From Cupriavidus necator N-1 (GTDB taxonomy: Bacteria; Pseudomonadota; Gammaproteobacteria; Burkholderiales; Burkholderiaceae), in NCBI RefSeq assembly GCF_000219215.1, contig NC_015726.1:2046001-2110000 (forward strand): a stretch of DNA of 64,000 nt. Direction: 5' to 3'. This document shows positions 1 to 10,413 of the stretch, piece by piece. Position 1 is the first letter of the stretch. Every line of letters starts with the position of its first letter. The notes beneath the pieces are model-generated. The model did not search any database. It was given only the letters and a program-made list of their open reading frames with translations, and had not been told where the DNA came from. Position numbers and translations under genes: made by a program.

Positions 1-238
1 CGGCGCCGAAGGTCAGCAGGCCGGCCGACTGCGCCAGCGCTTCCAGGATCATCACGCCAGGCATCACCGGATGGCCCGGGAAATGGCCCTGGAAGAACGG
101 CTCGTTCATGGTGACGTTCTTCAGCGTCTTGATGCGCTTCTGCGGATCGAACTCCAGCACGCGGTCGACCAGCAGCATCGGATATCGATGCGGCAGCAGC
201 TTGAGGATCTTGCGAATGTCGATGTCGGCTGCGGTCAT
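1..238 (-). CDS. fabZ: 3-hydroxyacyl-ACP dehydratase FabZ (N-terminal part)
   Basis: Dehydrates 3-hydroxyacyl-ACP in fatty acid synthesis and supplies acyl chains for lipid A and phospholipids. The start ATG is at 238 and the gene runs off the left edge, leaving 79 residues. The visible part has the FabZ hot-dog signature: the [14 protein letters not shown] stretch near the N-terminus and [15 protein letters not shown], which contains the catalytic His region. It lies 11 bp downstream of lpxD on the same strand, the usual lpxD-fabZ-lpxA order. The catalytic Glu region begins at the edge (EALAQSAG). Confidence 0.96.
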   Translation of the reverse strand, partial: MTAADIDIRKILKLLPHRYPMLLVDRVLEFDPQKRIKTLKNVTMNEPFFQGHFPGHPVMPGVMILEALAQSAGLLTFGA

Positions 239-249
239 GATGATTTCTC

Positions 250-1341
250 TTAGTCTTGTGAGGGTTGGGACCCGGCGGCCTGGCCGCGCAGGCGGCGTTC
301 CAGCGCCACCACCCGTTCGCGCAGCCTGGTCAGGCCGCGCACGATGGCTGCATTGCGTTCCCACTCGCCGTGCGGCAGGAACGGGAAGACGCTGGTGAAA
401 TGCCCCCCGGGCTTGGTAATGGATTTGGTGATCGAGGTGCCGCCCGACACCGTGGTGCGGTCGGCAATATTCAGGTGGCCGGAAAAATTGGCGGCCCCGC
501 CGATCACGCAGAAGCGCCCGATGCGCGTGCTGCCCGATACCGCGGCGCAGCCTGCGATCACCGTATGGGCCCCGACACGCACGTTATGCGCGATCTGGAC
601 CTGGTTGTCGATCTTGCAGCCGTCCTCGATCACGGTGTCGGCCATGGCGCCGCGGTCGATTGCCGTATTGGCGCCGACCTCCACGTCATTGCCCAGCACC
701 GCGCGTCCCGTTTGCGGGATCTTTACGTATTCCACGCCGGTTGCGCTGATGTCCGGCGCGAAGCCAAAGCCGTCCGCGCCGATCACCACGCCGCTGTGCA
801 GGATTGCGCGGGCGCCGACCACGCAATGGTGGTAGACCGAAACATTGGCATAGAGCAGCGAATCGTCGCCGATCTCTACCTGCGCGCCGACATAGCCGTT
901 GGCCAGGATGCGCACCCGCTCGCCCAGGCGCGCGCCGCGCTCGATGACCACGTTGGGGCCGATGTAGCACGAAGCCGGCACCACCGCGTCGGGCGCCACG
1001 GTCGCGCGCGGATCGATGCCGGTGCGGGTATCGGTGTTGGCGGCGCGGTCGAAACGCTGCGCCACGCGGGCAAAGCATACGTAGGGATTGCGCGCCACCA
1101 GCCAGTTGCGGCCGTCCGCCCTGCCCTCGGCGCGAACGCGCTCGAGGTCGGCTGTCGAGACAATCACGGCGCCGGCCTGCGAATCCAGCGCCTGCTGCAG
1201 GTAGAGCGGATTGGACAGGAACGAGAGCTCGCCCGGTCCGGCCTGGTCCAGGGGAGCCAGGCCGACGATCGCCAGGTCGGGGTCACCCACAACCTGCGCG
1301 CCGTTCTCGGTGGCGAGCTGACCCAGTGTGGGTGTCTGCAT
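250..1341 (-). CDS. lpxD: UDP-3-O-(3-hydroxyacyl)glucosamine N-acyltransferase LpxD
   Basis: Third step of lipid A synthesis: N-acylates UDP-3-O-acyl-glucosamine with a 3-hydroxyacyl chain from ACP, in the cytoplasm. The 363 residues are normal for the family. An N-terminal uridine-binding domain (about 1-105) is followed by left-handed beta-helix hexapeptide repeats (about 110-310), then a short C-terminal helix. The catalytic His is His252 in the QIAHNV motif, by comparison with E. coli LpxD. It sits between skp and fabZ, so outer-membrane protein chaperoning and lipid A synthesis are co-transcribed. Confidence 0.97.
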   Translation of the reverse strand: MQTPTLGQLATENGAQVVGDPDLAIVGLAPLDQAGPGELSFLSNPLYLQQALDSQAGAVIVSTADLERVRAEGRADGRNWLVARNPYVCFARVAQRFDRAANTDTRTGIDPRATVAPDAVVPASCYIGPNVVIERGARLGERVRILANGYVGAQVEIGDDSLLYANVSVYHHCVVGARAILHSGVVIGADGFGFAPDISATGVEYVKIPQTGRAVLGNDVEVGANTAIDRGAMADTVIEDGCKIDNQVQIAHNVRVGAHTVIAGCAAVSGSTRIGRFCVIGGAANFSGHLNIADRTTVSGGTSITKSITKPGGHFTSVFPFLPHGEWERNAAIVRGLTRLRERVVALERRLRGQAAGSQPSQD

Positions 1342-1394
1342 GGCGGTACTTCCTAAAAAAACGAAAGACGAAAGAACGTGAGAACCGGTGCGCC

Positions 1395-1922
1395 TTAGCG
1401 GGCGCCGGCGTTCAGCGCCTTCATCACGTCGTCGGTGATGTCGATGCGCGGGTTCACGTACACCGCTTCCTGCACGATCAGGTCGTACTTGCGCTGCTCG
1501 GCCAGCTGGCGGATCACGCGGTTGGCGCGCTCCAGCACCTGTGCCAGTTCTTCATTGCGGCGCTGGTTCAGGTCCTCGCGGAACTCGCGCTGCTTGCGCT
1601 GGAACTCGCGGTCCATGTCAGCCACTTCGCGCTGGCGGCGCTGGCGGTCGGAGTCGGCCAGCACGGCCGTGTCCTTGTCGAGCTTGTCGGCCATGCCCTT
1701 GATCTTCTGGGCCATGTCCTGCAGCTCGCGGTCGCGCTTGGAGAATTCCTGCTCCAGCTTGACCTGCGCAGCCTTGGCCGGCTGGGAGTCGCGCAGGATG
1801 CGTTCGGAGTTCACGGCGGCAATGCGCGCCTCCTGGGCCGAGGCCGGCACCGCGGCGCAGATGGCAGCCGTGGCGAGCGCGGCGGCGCCCAGGGATTTGA
1901 CCAGTTTGGATGTTGTAATCAT
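1395..1922 (-). CDS. skp: Periplasmic chaperone Skp/OmpH
   Basis: A periplasmic holdase that carries unfolded outer-membrane proteins to the BAM complex. The 175-residue product has a Sec signal peptide with a likely cut after Ala29 (PASA/QEA). The body is a long charged helical stretch (about 60-140, rich in Lys, Arg, Glu, Gln), as expected for the Skp tentacles. The family works as a trimer. The gene follows bamA by 23 bp and precedes lpxD by 53 bp. Confidence 0.94.
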   Translation of the reverse strand: MITTSKLVKSLGAAALATAAICAAVPASAQEARIAAVNSERILRDSQPAKAAQVKLEQEFSKRDRELQDMAQKIKGMADKLDKDTAVLADSDRQRRQREVADMDREFQRKQREFREDLNQRRNEELAQVLERANRVIRQLAEQRKYDLIVQEAVYVNPRIDITDDVMKALNAGAR

Positions 1923-1945
1923 TTGAAACAGATCCTTTATCAGAA

Positions 1946-4279
1946 TCAGAATGCCGTGCCGATCTGGAACTGGAAGCGCTGGACCTTGTCATTGGTGTCG
2001 CGCTTGAGCGGGAAGCCCATGCTGATCTTCAGCGGGCCAATCGGCGACAACCACGACATGCCAAAGCCGGTCGAGTACTTCAGCTCGCTGAAGCTCAGCG
2101 GCTGGCCTTCCTGGTAGACATTACCGAAGTCAAAGAACGTGAACAGGCGCAGCGTGCGGTCCACGCCCGAGCCCGGCAGTGGGAAGATGAACTCGACGTT
2201 GCCGATCATCTTCGAGGCACCGCCCACCGGGTTGCCGTTCTGGTCCTTCGGGCCCAGCGTGCTGGTCTGGTAGCCGCGCACCGAGCCGATACCACCAGCG
2301 TAGAAGTACTTGAACACCGGGAAAGGGGTGTTGCCATAGCCGTGGCCATAAGCGACTTCGCCGTTCAGTGCCAGCGTGAAGGACTTCGAGATCGGATAGA
2401 AGTACTGCTGCTGCACGCTGGCGCGGTAGTACTGCGTATCGCCGCCCGGCAGGCCGACTTCCAGGTTGGCCTGGGTGTACGGGCCCTTGGTTGGCACCAG
2501 CGCGCTGTCGCGGCGGTCACGTGCCCAGCCGATGGTGAACGGGAAGTTGTTGATGCCGTCGCCGCTCTGCTTGCCGATCTTGTTCAGCCAGTCGGTGTAC
2601 TGGGTCGGCGTGTTGACCGACGTATACACCTGGGTCCGTTCGTAGCCGATGCCGAAGAACACCGTATCGACTTCCGAGAACGGCACGCCGAACTTGAAGC
2701 CGCCGCCAGCGGACACGATCTTGTAGTCCTGGTCACCGGTGTAGTACAGCGGGCGCGAAGTACGGTAGTAGATGTCGGTCGAGCGGCTGATGCCGTCCAC
2801 CGTGAAATACGGGTCGTACTGCGTCAGCGCGATGGTCCGGAACGACTTGGCGGTGTTCACGTCCAGGCCCAGGCTGGTGCCGGAGCCGAACACGTTGTCC
2901 TGGCGCAGGCCGGCCTGCAGCACCAGCTTGTCGGTGGACGAGAAGCCCACGCCCAGGCTGATCTGGCCGGTCGGCTTTTCAGTCACGTTGACGTTCACAT
3001 CGACCTGGTCGGGCGCGCCCGGCACGTCTTCGGTGGTGATGTTGGTGTCGGTAAAGTAGCCGGTACGGTTGATACGGGCTTGCGACTGCGTGAGCTTCTC
3101 GCTGTCGAACCACGAGCTTTCCATCTGGCGCATCTCGCGGCGCACCACTTCGTCGCGGGTCTTGCTGTTGCCCACCACGTTGACGCGGCGCACGTAGACG
3201 CGGCGGCCCGGGTCGACCATCAGGGTCAGCGCGACTTCACGCTTTTCCTTGTCGATCTGCGGCTGCGGGTTGATGGTGGTGAACGCGTAGCCGTACGTGC
3301 CCAGCAGGTCGGTGATGGCCTTGGTGCTCTGCGTCAGCTTCTCGGACGAGAAAATATCGCCCTTCTTCAGCTGCAGCAGTTTTTCCATTTCCTCCTGCTT
3401 GCCGAGCAGCTCGCCCGCCAGGCGCACGTCGGACACCTTGTACTGGTCGCCTTCCTTGATGTTCAGCGTCAGGAAGATGTCCTTCTTGTCCGGCGTGATC
3501 GACACCTGGGTCGATTCGATCGCGAACTCCAGGTAGCCGCGGTTCAGGTAGAACGAGCGCAGCGCTTCCAGGTCGGCGGTCAGCTTCTGCTTGGAATACA
3601 GGTCGTTCTTGGTGTACCAGGACAGCCAGTTCGGCGTGGACAGCTGCATCTCGTCGCGCAGCGCGCCTTCCTTGAAAGCCTTGTTGCCGACGATATTGAT
3701 CTGGCGGATCTTGGCGACCGGGCCCTCTTCGACGTTGAACACGACCGAGACGCGGTTGCGGTCCACCGGCGTGATCGTGGTCTGCACGTCGGCCGCATAG
3801 TAACCGCGCGCGACGTACTGGCGCTTGAGCTCCTGCTCGGCCTTGTCGATCAGTGCCTTGTCGTAGTAACGGGCTTCGGCTACGCCAACGGCACGCAGCG
3901 AACGGCGCATCGTGTCCTTGTCGAATTCCTTGATGCCGACGAATTCGAGCTGCGAGATCGCCGGCCGCTCTTCGACCTGGACCACCAGCACGCCTTCCTC
4001 GGCGCGGATCTGCACGTCCTTGAAGAAGCCGGTATTGTAGAGGGCACGGATGGCGTCGGCGCCCTTGTCGTCGGTGAAGGTTTCACCGACGCGCACCGGC
4101 AGGTAGCCGAAAACGGTACCCGGCTCGACGCGTTGCAGGCCCTCAACGCGGATGTCCTTGACGACGAACGGATCGGCAGCCCAGCCCGCCGGGCTCCAGG
4201 CTGCAATAACGGCACTCGCCAGCAAGCCCAGCGAAATGCGCTTATGTCTGATCAATGTTGATCCCCTCTTTGATTCCAT
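1946..4279 (-). CDS. bamA: Outer-membrane protein assembly factor BamA
   Basis: Core beta-barrel subunit of the BAM complex, which folds and inserts outer-membrane proteins. The 777-residue product has an N-terminal signal peptide ending AGWA/ADP, five POTRA repeats (about 35-435) and a C-terminal 16-strand barrel. The conserved VRGY lid motif is near residue 668, and the protein ends in Phe, the usual barrel-terminal signal. The start is uncertain. ATG at 4279 gives a hydrophilic leader before the signal peptide. A TTG at 4255 preceded by AGAGGGG would start at LIRHKRIS and give a more ordinary signal sequence. It is followed by skp and preceded by rseP. Confidence 0.97.
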   Translation of the reverse strand: MESKRGSTLIRHKRISLGLLASAVIAAWSPAGWAADPFVVKDIRVEGLQRVEPGTVFGYLPVRVGETFTDDKGADAIRALYNTGFFKDVQIRAEEGVLVVQVEERPAISQLEFVGIKEFDKDTMRRSLRAVGVAEARYYDKALIDKAEQELKRQYVARGYYAADVQTTITPVDRNRVSVVFNVEEGPVAKIRQINIVGNKAFKEGALRDEMQLSTPNWLSWYTKNDLYSKQKLTADLEALRSFYLNRGYLEFAIESTQVSITPDKKDIFLTLNIKEGDQYKVSDVRLAGELLGKQEEMEKLLQLKKGDIFSSEKLTQSTKAITDLLGTYGYAFTTINPQPQIDKEKREVALTLMVDPGRRVYVRRVNVVGNSKTRDEVVRREMRQMESSWFDSEKLTQSQARINRTGYFTDTNITTEDVPGAPDQVDVNVNVTEKPTGQISLGVGFSSTDKLVLQAGLRQDNVFGSGTSLGLDVNTAKSFRTIALTQYDPYFTVDGISRSTDIYYRTSRPLYYTGDQDYKIVSAGGGFKFGVPFSEVDTVFFGIGYERTQVYTSVNTPTQYTDWLNKIGKQSGDGINNFPFTIGWARDRRDSALVPTKGPYTQANLEVGLPGGDTQYYRASVQQQYFYPISKSFTLALNGEVAYGHGYGNTPFPVFKYFYAGGIGSVRGYQTSTLGPKDQNGNPVGGASKMIGNVEFIFPLPGSGVDRTLRLFTFFDFGNVYQEGQPLSFSELKYSTGFGMSWLSPIGPLKISMGFPLKRDTNDKVQRFQFQIGTAF

Positions 4280-4379
4280 CCAGGATTGCGCTCCGATGCC
4301 TTATTGGACTGCGCCTGGCAAATGGCGTCCCTGGCGACGGTGCCCGACGACACCACCGCCCCCTTGCCGACACACGTTT

Positions 4380-5783
4380 CTAGCCGTTCGCCAGAAACAT
4401 TCGGCTGACGTCATTGAACAAAGCGAGCGAAGTCAGGAGCAAGATGCAGGCGATGCCAACCTTCTGCAGCATTGCCTGCCAGTGGTCTGGGACGGGCCGG
4501 CCAGTCAAAAATTCCACGCAATAATACAGCAAATGCCCCCCATCCAGAACCGGAATGGGTAACAAATTGAGTACTCCAAGGCTTACGCTGACCAATGCCA
4601 GGAAGCTGACAAAGGCCTGCAGGCCAAGGTTTGCGGCACGCCCCGCGTAGTCCGCCACGGTCAGCGGACCGCTCAGGTTCTGCAGCGAAGCCTGCCCCAC
4701 TAGCATCTTGCCCAGCAGCTTGAGCGAGAGCGCGCTGGTGTCCCAGACCTGGCCGGCCGCGCGCGCCAGTGCCTGGTCCGGCCGGTAGCGCACGGTTTCC
4801 ATCTGCACGGCCTGGCTGAGCGCCGCGCCGAGCTTGCCCGCCGGCGCCGGGGTGGCGCCGCTCGCGTCCTTGGCGCCATCACGCGCCACGGCGGTGTCGA
4901 GCGTCACCGGCACGTCCAGGCGCTTGCCGTCGCGCTCGATGCCCAGTGTCACGGTCTGGCCGGGCTGGCTGCGCACCGCCTTGATCAGCGCGCTGGCCTG
5001 CGTGAGCGGGCTGCCCTGCCAGGCAACGATGCGGTCGCCCTGTTTCAGTCCGGCGCGCTCGGCGGCCGAGTCCGGCAGCACCTCGGTAATCGTCACCGGC
5101 CCGCCTTTCAGGTTCAGGCCTAGCGTGGCCAGCGGATCCTGTTCGGGATTGCCGCCGGTATTGGGCAGGCGCGGCAGCGTGACGTCGCGCTCTGTCCCGT
5201 CGGCGCCCCGTACGCGCAGCACGGCGCGCGTATCGCCAAAGCCCTCGGCGAATACGGCCATGCGCAGGTCATTCCAGGAGCGCACCGCTTCGGTATGGCC
5301 ATTGGCGGTCAGCAACAGCACCCGGTCGCCTTCGCGCATGCCGGCCTGCGCCGCCATGGTGCCGGCCGCGGGCGCGGCCACCACCGGCACGGGTTCGCGC
5401 ATGCCGCCGGCAAAGAGCGCAAAATACAGCACGATTGCCAGCGCAAAATTGGCCAGCGGGCCGGCCGCCACGATCACGAAGCGCTTGCCGACCGGCTGGC
5501 GGTTGAAAGCCCGCGGCAGGTCGGCCGGGTCGATCGGCGTATCGCGCTCGGGGTCGACCTCGCGCTCGTCCAGCATCTTGACGTAGCCGCCCAGCGGGAT
5601 CGCCGCCATCGTCCATTCAGTCCGGTCGCGGCTCTTCGAAATCCAGCGCACCAAGGGCCGCCCGAAGCCGATCGAGAAACGCAGCACCTTCACGCCGCAG
5701 GCGCGCGCGGCGAGGTAGTGCCCCATTTCGTGCACATAGATGAGCACGCACAAGGCAACGATGAAAGCGAGTACGGTTTGCAT
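4380..5783 (-). CDS. rseP: RIP metalloprotease RseP (site-2 protease)
   Basis: An inner-membrane zinc protease that performs the second cut of the anti-sigma-E protein and clears signal-peptide remnants. The 467 residues match the family. The zinc motif HEMGH is at residues 18-22 in the first membrane segment. Two PDZ domains occupy the central periplasmic part (about 115-300), and the third zinc ligand is in the LDGGH motif near residue 414. It lies between dxr and bamA, the common order in proteobacteria, linking envelope stress control to the BAM complex. Confidence 0.97.
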   Translation of the reverse strand: MQTVLAFIVALCVLIYVHEMGHYLAARACGVKVLRFSIGFGRPLVRWISKSRDRTEWTMAAIPLGGYVKMLDEREVDPERDTPIDPADLPRAFNRQPVGKRFVIVAAGPLANFALAIVLYFALFAGGMREPVPVVAAPAAGTMAAQAGMREGDRVLLLTANGHTEAVRSWNDLRMAVFAEGFGDTRAVLRVRGADGTERDVTLPRLPNTGGNPEQDPLATLGLNLKGGPVTITEVLPDSAAERAGLKQGDRIVAWQGSPLTQASALIKAVRSQPGQTVTLGIERDGKRLDVPVTLDTAVARDGAKDASGATPAPAGKLGAALSQAVQMETVRYRPDQALARAAGQVWDTSALSLKLLGKMLVGQASLQNLSGPLTVADYAGRAANLGLQAFVSFLALVSVSLGVLNLLPIPVLDGGHLLYYCVEFLTGRPVPDHWQAMLQKVGIACILLLTSLALFNDVSRMFLANG

Positions 5784-5890
5784 GGAGTCGGGACGTCGGT
5801 AACGATGGCTGGACGGGCGCGCCGGCCCCCGGGGGACCCGGGGCCGCCGCAGCCGCTATTGTCGCAGATGCGGCAAGCCGCCCCGCCGCA

Positions 5891-7072
5891 TCAGCGGTTC
5901 GCAGCCAGGGCGGCCACGCTGGCGCGTGCCGCCTCGCGCGCCAGCGCGTCGGCTGACAGCACCGCTTCGAGCGTATCGGCAGGCCCTTGAGGTGCCGCCT
6001 CCAGCACCTGCCGGACGATGCCGGCAATGTCCGTGAAGCGCACTTTGCCGCCCAGGAATGCCTCGACCGCCACCTCGTTGGCCGCATTGAGTGCCGCTGG
6101 CGCCACCCCGCCAGCGCGCAGTGCATCGAAAGCCAGGCCCAGGCACGGGAAGCGCACCAGGTCCGGCTTCTCGAAGTGCAAGCCTCCGGCCACCGTCAGG
6201 TCGAGCGGCGTCACGCCCGCGTCGATCCGTTCCGGATATGCCAGGCCATAGGCGATCGGCGTGCGCATGTCCGGGTTGCCCAGCTGCGCCAGCACCGAGC
6301 CATCGGTGTAGGCCACCATCGAATGCACGATGCTCTGCGGATGGATCAGTACCTCGATGCGCTCGGCGGGGGCACCGAACAGCCAGTGCGCCTCGATGAC
6401 CTCGAGGCCCTTGTTCATCATGGTGGCGGAGTCGACCGAGATCTTGCGGCCCATGACCCAGTTGGGATGGGCGCAGGCCTGGTCGGGGGAAATATCGTGC
6501 AGCGTGGCCGGGTCGCGCGTGCGGAACGGCCCGCCCGACGCGGTCAGCAGCACCTTGGCGACGCCCCGGCCGTAGCGCGGATCGTCGGCCGGCAGGCACT
6601 GGAAGATGGCGTTGTGCTCGCTGTCGATCGGCAGCAGCGTGGCGCCGTGCTCGCGCACCGCATCCATGAAGATGCGGCCCGACATCACCAGCGCTTCCTT
6701 GTTGGCCAGCAGCACGCGCTTGCCGGCACGTGCTGCCGCCAGCGTCGGGCGCAGGCCGGCGGCGCCGACGATGGCGGCCATCACCGCATCGGTCTGCGCA
6801 TCGGCGGCCACGGATTCCAGCGCGGCTTCGCCGTGGCTGACCTCGGTCTTCACGCCGGCCTCGCGCAGCAGCGTTTCCAGTTCGCGCGCTGCCTCTGCGG
6901 TCCCCACCACGGCGCGGGCCGGGCGGAATTCAATGCACTGCTCAGCCAGCTTGCGCACCTGCCGGTGGGCGGTCAGCGCATGCACCGCATAGCGGTCGGC
7001 ATGGCGCCTGATGACGTCGAGCGTGCTTTCGCCAATGGAGCCGGTGGCGCCCAGGATGGTAATGCGATGCAT
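5891..7072 (-). CDS. dxr: 1-deoxy-D-xylulose 5-phosphate reductoisomerase
   Basis: NADPH-dependent conversion of DXP to MEP, the committing step of the non-mevalonate isoprenoid pathway. The ATG at 7072 gives a 393-residue protein beginning [18 protein letters not shown], which carries the dinucleotide-binding fold. The frame is open further upstream into cdsA, but this start matches family length. Conserved metal/substrate motifs include [11 protein letters not shown] and NKEALVMSG. It lies 11 bp downstream of cdsA. Together with uppS it supplies undecaprenyl carriers for the envelope. Confidence 0.97.
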   Translation of the reverse strand: MHRITILGATGSIGESTLDVIRRHADRYAVHALTAHRQVRKLAEQCIEFRPARAVVGTAEAARELETLLREAGVKTEVSHGEAALESVAADAQTDAVMAAIVGAAGLRPTLAAARAGKRVLLANKEALVMSGRIFMDAVREHGATLLPIDSEHNAIFQCLPADDPRYGRGVAKVLLTASGGPFRTRDPATLHDISPDQACAHPNWVMGRKISVDSATMMNKGLEVIEAHWLFGAPAERIEVLIHPQSIVHSMVAYTDGSVLAQLGNPDMRTPIAYGLAYPERIDAGVTPLDLTVAGGLHFEKPDLVRFPCLGLAFDALRAGGVAPAALNAANEVAVEAFLGGKVRFTDIAGIVRQVLEAAPQGPADTLEAVLSADALAREAARASVAALAANR

Positions 7073-7083
7073 AGCAGACGGCT

Positions 7084-7905
7084 TCAGAGAAAAATCAGCA
7101 TCAGGGCCGCCAGCGGGAACACTGGCAGCAAGGCGTCGATCCGGTCCAGCACGCCACCATGGCCGGGCAGCAGCCGGCTGCTGTCCTTCTTGCCAACCTG
7201 GCGCTTGAGCAGCGATTCGAACAGATCGCCGACCACGCTCGCCGCGACCAGCAGCGTGGTCAGCACCGCCACATAGGCCAGGCCGCCACGATCTCCCATC
7301 GCGGAGAACCACGTCGGTGCAAAGGCATGGGTGGCGGCGAGCGCCAGGCCGATCACCAGCGCCAGCAGCCAGCCGCCGATGGCGCCCTCCCAGGACTTGC
7401 CCGGGCTGATGCCAGGCGCCAGCTTGCGCCGGCCGATGGCCTTGCCGGTGAAATACGCGCCGATATCGGCCGCCCACACCAGCACGGCCGCGGTCAGCAG
7501 CACGCCGATGCCGGCGCCGCGCAGGATCATGGTGGCATGGGCGAACGCGGGCAGCATCACCAGCCCCAGCACCGCGCCCAGGGCGGTAAACGACGGCGTC
7601 GCGGTGCGCACGCCGCGCGCCAGCAGCACCACCGCGACGCCCCAGCAGACCACCGCGGCTTCAAGCAGCCAGGTGATGGCGTGGCGCAGCGGCAGGTCAT
7701 GCCAGGCAATGGCCGCGATCAGGCACGCCAGCGCATAGACATAGGGCCACGGCCCGCGCAGCCCGATCAGGCGGCCGAATTCCCAGCCGGCCAGCAGCAC
7801 GATCACGGCCACCAGCCCGGCCAGTGCCGCGGGCGGCGCCAGGAACAGGATTGGCAGGATCAGCAGCAACAGGCACAGGGCGGTGATGACGCGGGTGAGG
7901 AGCAT
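7084..7905 (-). CDS. cdsA: Phosphatidate cytidylyltransferase CdsA (housekeeping copy)
   Basis: Makes CDP-diacylglycerol from phosphatidate and CTP at the inner membrane, the branch point for all phospholipids. The 273-residue product has about eight hydrophobic segments. The C-terminal CDS signature ([11 protein letters not shown], then [11 protein letters not shown]) is near residues 225-260. It sits between uppS and dxr, the conserved housekeeping position. A second, longer cdsA homologue lies at 43968-44930, so this window holds two copies. Confidence 0.96.
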   Translation of the reverse strand: MLLTRVITALCLLLLILPILFLAPPAALAGLVAVIVLLAGWEFGRLIGLRGPWPYVYALACLIAAIAWHDLPLRHAITWLLEAAVVCWGVAVVLLARGVRTATPSFTALGAVLGLVMLPAFAHATMILRGAGIGVLLTAAVLVWAADIGAYFTGKAIGRRKLAPGISPGKSWEGAIGGWLLALVIGLALAATHAFAPTWFSAMGDRGGLAYVAVLTTLLVAASVVGDLFESLLKRQVGKKDSSRLLPGHGGVLDRIDALLPVFPLAALMLIFL

Positions 7906-7941
7906 GCGCTGCAGTCCCGTGAGAGGTTGGAGTTGCCAGGG

Positions 7942-8712
7942 TCAGGCGGTACCCGATAGTCCCGGGGCGACCAGCTGTGCGCTGGTGCGGCCGAAACGGC
8001 GTTCGCGCTGGCGGTACGAGGCGAAGGCCTTGTCCAGTTCCGCGGCGTCGAAATCCGGCCAGAAAACGTCGGTGAAATACAGCTCGGAATACGCCAACTG
8101 CCACAGCAGGAAATTGCTGATGCGCTGTTCGCCGCCGGTGCGGATGAAGAGATCCGGCTCCGGCGCATAGGCCATCGCCAGGTGCGGCGCCAGCACCGAT
8201 TCGTCGATCGAGGCCGGGTCGAGCATGGGCGAGCGCGCCAGCATCTTGCGCATGGCCTGCAGCAGGTCCCAGCGGCCGCCGTAGTTGGCGGCGATGGTCA
8301 CGGTCAGGCCGGTGTTGCCGGCCGTGCGCGCCTCGGCATCGCGGATCATCTGCTGGATGCGGGGGCTGAAGCGGTCCAGGTCGCCCACCACCCGCAACCG
8401 GATGTTGTTGGCGTGCATCTTCACCACTTCGCGCCGCAGGGCCATCATGAACAGCCGCATCAGGAACGAGACCTCATCCGCCGGGCGCCGCCAGTTCTCA
8501 GAACTGAAGGCGAACAGCGTCAGGAACTGCACGCCGCGGGCGGCGCTGGCTTCCACCACCGCACGCACCGCGTCCAGCCCCCGGGTATGCCCGGCAACGC
8601 GTGGCAGGTGCCGCTGGGTCGCCCAGCGGCCGTTGCCGTCCATGATGATGGCAACGTGGCGGGGGACGTAGGAGGTATCGGGTACGTCGAGCGTTGAACT
8701 GATGTGCTGCAT
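7942..8712 (-). CDS. uppS: Undecaprenyl diphosphate synthase
   Basis: Condenses isopentenyl diphosphate units onto farnesyl diphosphate to make the C55 lipid carrier for peptidoglycan and O-antigen synthesis. The 256-residue product carries the cis-prenyltransferase signature [13 protein letters not shown], with the Mg-binding Asp at 25. It also has the SSENWRRP and [15 protein letters not shown] motifs. It lies 36 bp upstream of cdsA and 44 bp downstream of frr. Confidence 0.97.
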   Translation of the reverse strand: MQHISSTLDVPDTSYVPRHVAIIMDGNGRWATQRHLPRVAGHTRGLDAVRAVVEASAARGVQFLTLFAFSSENWRRPADEVSFLMRLFMMALRREVVKMHANNIRLRVVGDLDRFSPRIQQMIRDAEARTAGNTGLTVTIAANYGGRWDLLQAMRKMLARSPMLDPASIDESVLAPHLAMAYAPEPDLFIRTGGEQRISNFLLWQLAYSELYFTDVFWPDFDAAELDKAFASYRQRERRFGRTSAQLVAPGLSGTA

Positions 8713-8756
8713 GATGGCAGACGGTCGTTGACTGCCCCGGCCATGCCGGGACGGGG

Positions 8757-9317
8757 TCAGACCGTCATGATCTCCTTCTCTTTCTCGGCGACCATCTTGT
8801 CGATCTCGGCCACGTACTTGTCGGTCAGCTTCTGCACTTCGTCCTGGCCGCGGCGCTCGTCGTCCTCGGAAATGGTCTTGTCCTTGACCAGCTTCTTGAA
8901 CTGCTCGTTGGCATCGCGGCGCAGGTTGCGCACGGCAATCTTGGCGCCCTCGGCCTCGCTCTTGACGACCTTGGTCAGCTCCTTGCGGCGCTCTTCGGTC
9001 AGTGCGGGCATCGGCACGCGGATCACTTCACCCATGGTGGCCGGGTTCAGGCCCAGGTCGCAGTCACGGATGGCCTTCTCGACCGCGCCCACCATCTTCT
9101 TTTCCCAGGGCTGCACCGTGATGGTACGCGCATCGGCCAGGCCGATTGCCGCGACCTGGCTGATGGGAACCATCGAGCCGTAGTAGTCCACCTGAACATG
9201 GTCGAGCAGGCCGGTGTGGGCACGGCCGGTGCGGATCTTCGCCAGATCGGCCTTGAAGGCTTCGATCGACTTCTGCATTTTTTGCTCGACGCTCTTCTTT
9301 GTGTCGGCGACGCTCAT
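8757..9317 (-). CDS. frr: Ribosome recycling factor
   Basis: Splits the post-termination ribosome together with EF-G. The product has 186 residues, the usual length. The C-terminal part is helical and charged ([20 protein letters not shown]). A textbook ribosome-binding site GGAGGT lies five bases before the ATG at 9317. It is part of the rpsB-tsf-pyrH-frr translation run. Confidence 0.97.
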   Translation of the reverse strand: MSVADTKKSVEQKMQKSIEAFKADLAKIRTGRAHTGLLDHVQVDYYGSMVPISQVAAIGLADARTITVQPWEKKMVGAVEKAIRDCDLGLNPATMGEVIRVPMPALTEERRKELTKVVKSEAEGAKIAVRNLRRDANEQFKKLVKDKTISEDDERRGQDEVQKLTDKYVAEIDKMVAEKEKEIMTV

Positions 9318-9431
9318 TTTTACCTCCGGAAATCAGCCAACCATGATCCCCCTGGCGGGGATCGAAAATGAATCATTCTACTCTTTGCCCGGCCGGATAC
9401 CAGCGTTGCAGCGCGGCATCCGGCGCCGGAC

Positions 9432-10142
9432 TCACACGTGCACCAGGGTACCCTCGTCCTCGCCCAGGATCACCCGCTTGAGCGCGCCCGGCTTGACGAT
9501 CGAGAACACCTTGATCGGCAGCTTCTGGTCACGGCACAGCGCAAAGGCGGTGGCGTCCATCACCTGCAGGTTGCGGGAGATGGCCTCGTCGAAGGTGATG
9601 GTGGTGTAGCGCGTGGCGCTGGGGTCCTTCTTCGGGTCGGCGGTGTACACGCCGTCCACCTTGGTGGCCTTGAGCACGATCTCCGCCCCGATCTCGGAGC
9701 CGCGCAGCGCGGCGGCGGTGTCGGTGGTGAAGAACGGGTTGCCGGTGCCGGCGGCGAAGATCACCACCTTGCCCTCTTCCAGCTGGCGGATCGCGCGCGG
9801 GCGGATATAGGGCTCGACCACCTGGTCCATGCGCAGCGCGGACTGCACGCGGCCTTCGATATTGGCGTGGCGCATCGCGTCCTGCAGCGCCAGTGCGTTC
9901 ATCATGGTGGCCAGCATGCCCATGTAGTCCGCGGTGGCGCGGTCCATGCCGGCGGCGCCGCCGGCGACGCCGCGGAAGATGTTGCCGCCGCCGATGACCA
10001 CCGCGACCTGCACGCCGAGCTTCACGATCTCGGCAATGTCGTTCACCATCGCCTCGATGGTGGAGCGGTTGATGCCGAAGGCATCTTCGCCCATCAGGGC
10101 TTCACCGGACAGTTTCAGAAGGACGCGCTTGTAGGCTGGCAT
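9432..10142 (-). CDS. pyrH: UMP kinase PyrH
   Basis: Phosphorylates UMP to UDP; the bacterial enzyme is a hexamer activated by GTP and inhibited by UTP. The ATG at 10142 gives 236 residues starting [22 protein letters not shown] two codons upstream is an alternative. The amino-acid-kinase fold is shown by GGGNIFRG (about 53-60) and the [19 protein letters not shown] region. It lies between tsf and frr, with 271 bp of non-coding DNA between it and tsf. Confidence 0.97.
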   Translation of the reverse strand: MPAYKRVLLKLSGEALMGEDAFGINRSTIEAMVNDIAEIVKLGVQVAVVIGGGNIFRGVAGGAAGMDRATADYMGMLATMMNALALQDAMRHANIEGRVQSALRMDQVVEPYIRPRAIRQLEEGKVVIFAAGTGNPFFTTDTAAALRGSEIGAEIVLKATKVDGVYTADPKKDPSATRYTTITFDEAISRNLQVMDATAFALCRDQKLPIKVFSIVKPGALKRVILGEDEGTLVHV

Positions 10143-10336
10143 GTTCACCCTCGGACAGGAGCAAATCGCTCGGTTGAGACGATCTTGAGACGTATGTTTT
10201 GGCGCCGGCGGCACGGATCCTCGTGCCGCCGGCGGAAGAAAGCCGGTTTTCGGGGTGCCCCGGACTGCCGGACCACCACGGAAACTGGCTGCTGCGGTGC
10301 AACGCGGCATGCGCAGCGTCGCACTACTTATGCAGA

Positions 10337-10356
10337 GGGGCACCTTACGGCGCCCC
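10337..10356 (-). terminator. Hairpin after tsf, no clear U-tract
   Basis: On the minus strand the segment folds as GGGGCGCC, a GTAA loop and GGTGCCCC, with one G-U pair. No run of T follows, so it may act as an attenuator or mRNA 3' stabiliser rather than a full terminator. A TATAAT on the minus strand at 10363-10368, just upstream, could be the -10 box of a pyrH promoter. I found no good -35 box for it. Confidence 0.35.
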
Positions 10357-10413
10357 TGCGGCATTATAGGCGCCCGGACCAGCCCGAACGGGCAGTCCGC
10401 GGCGCCCCGGACA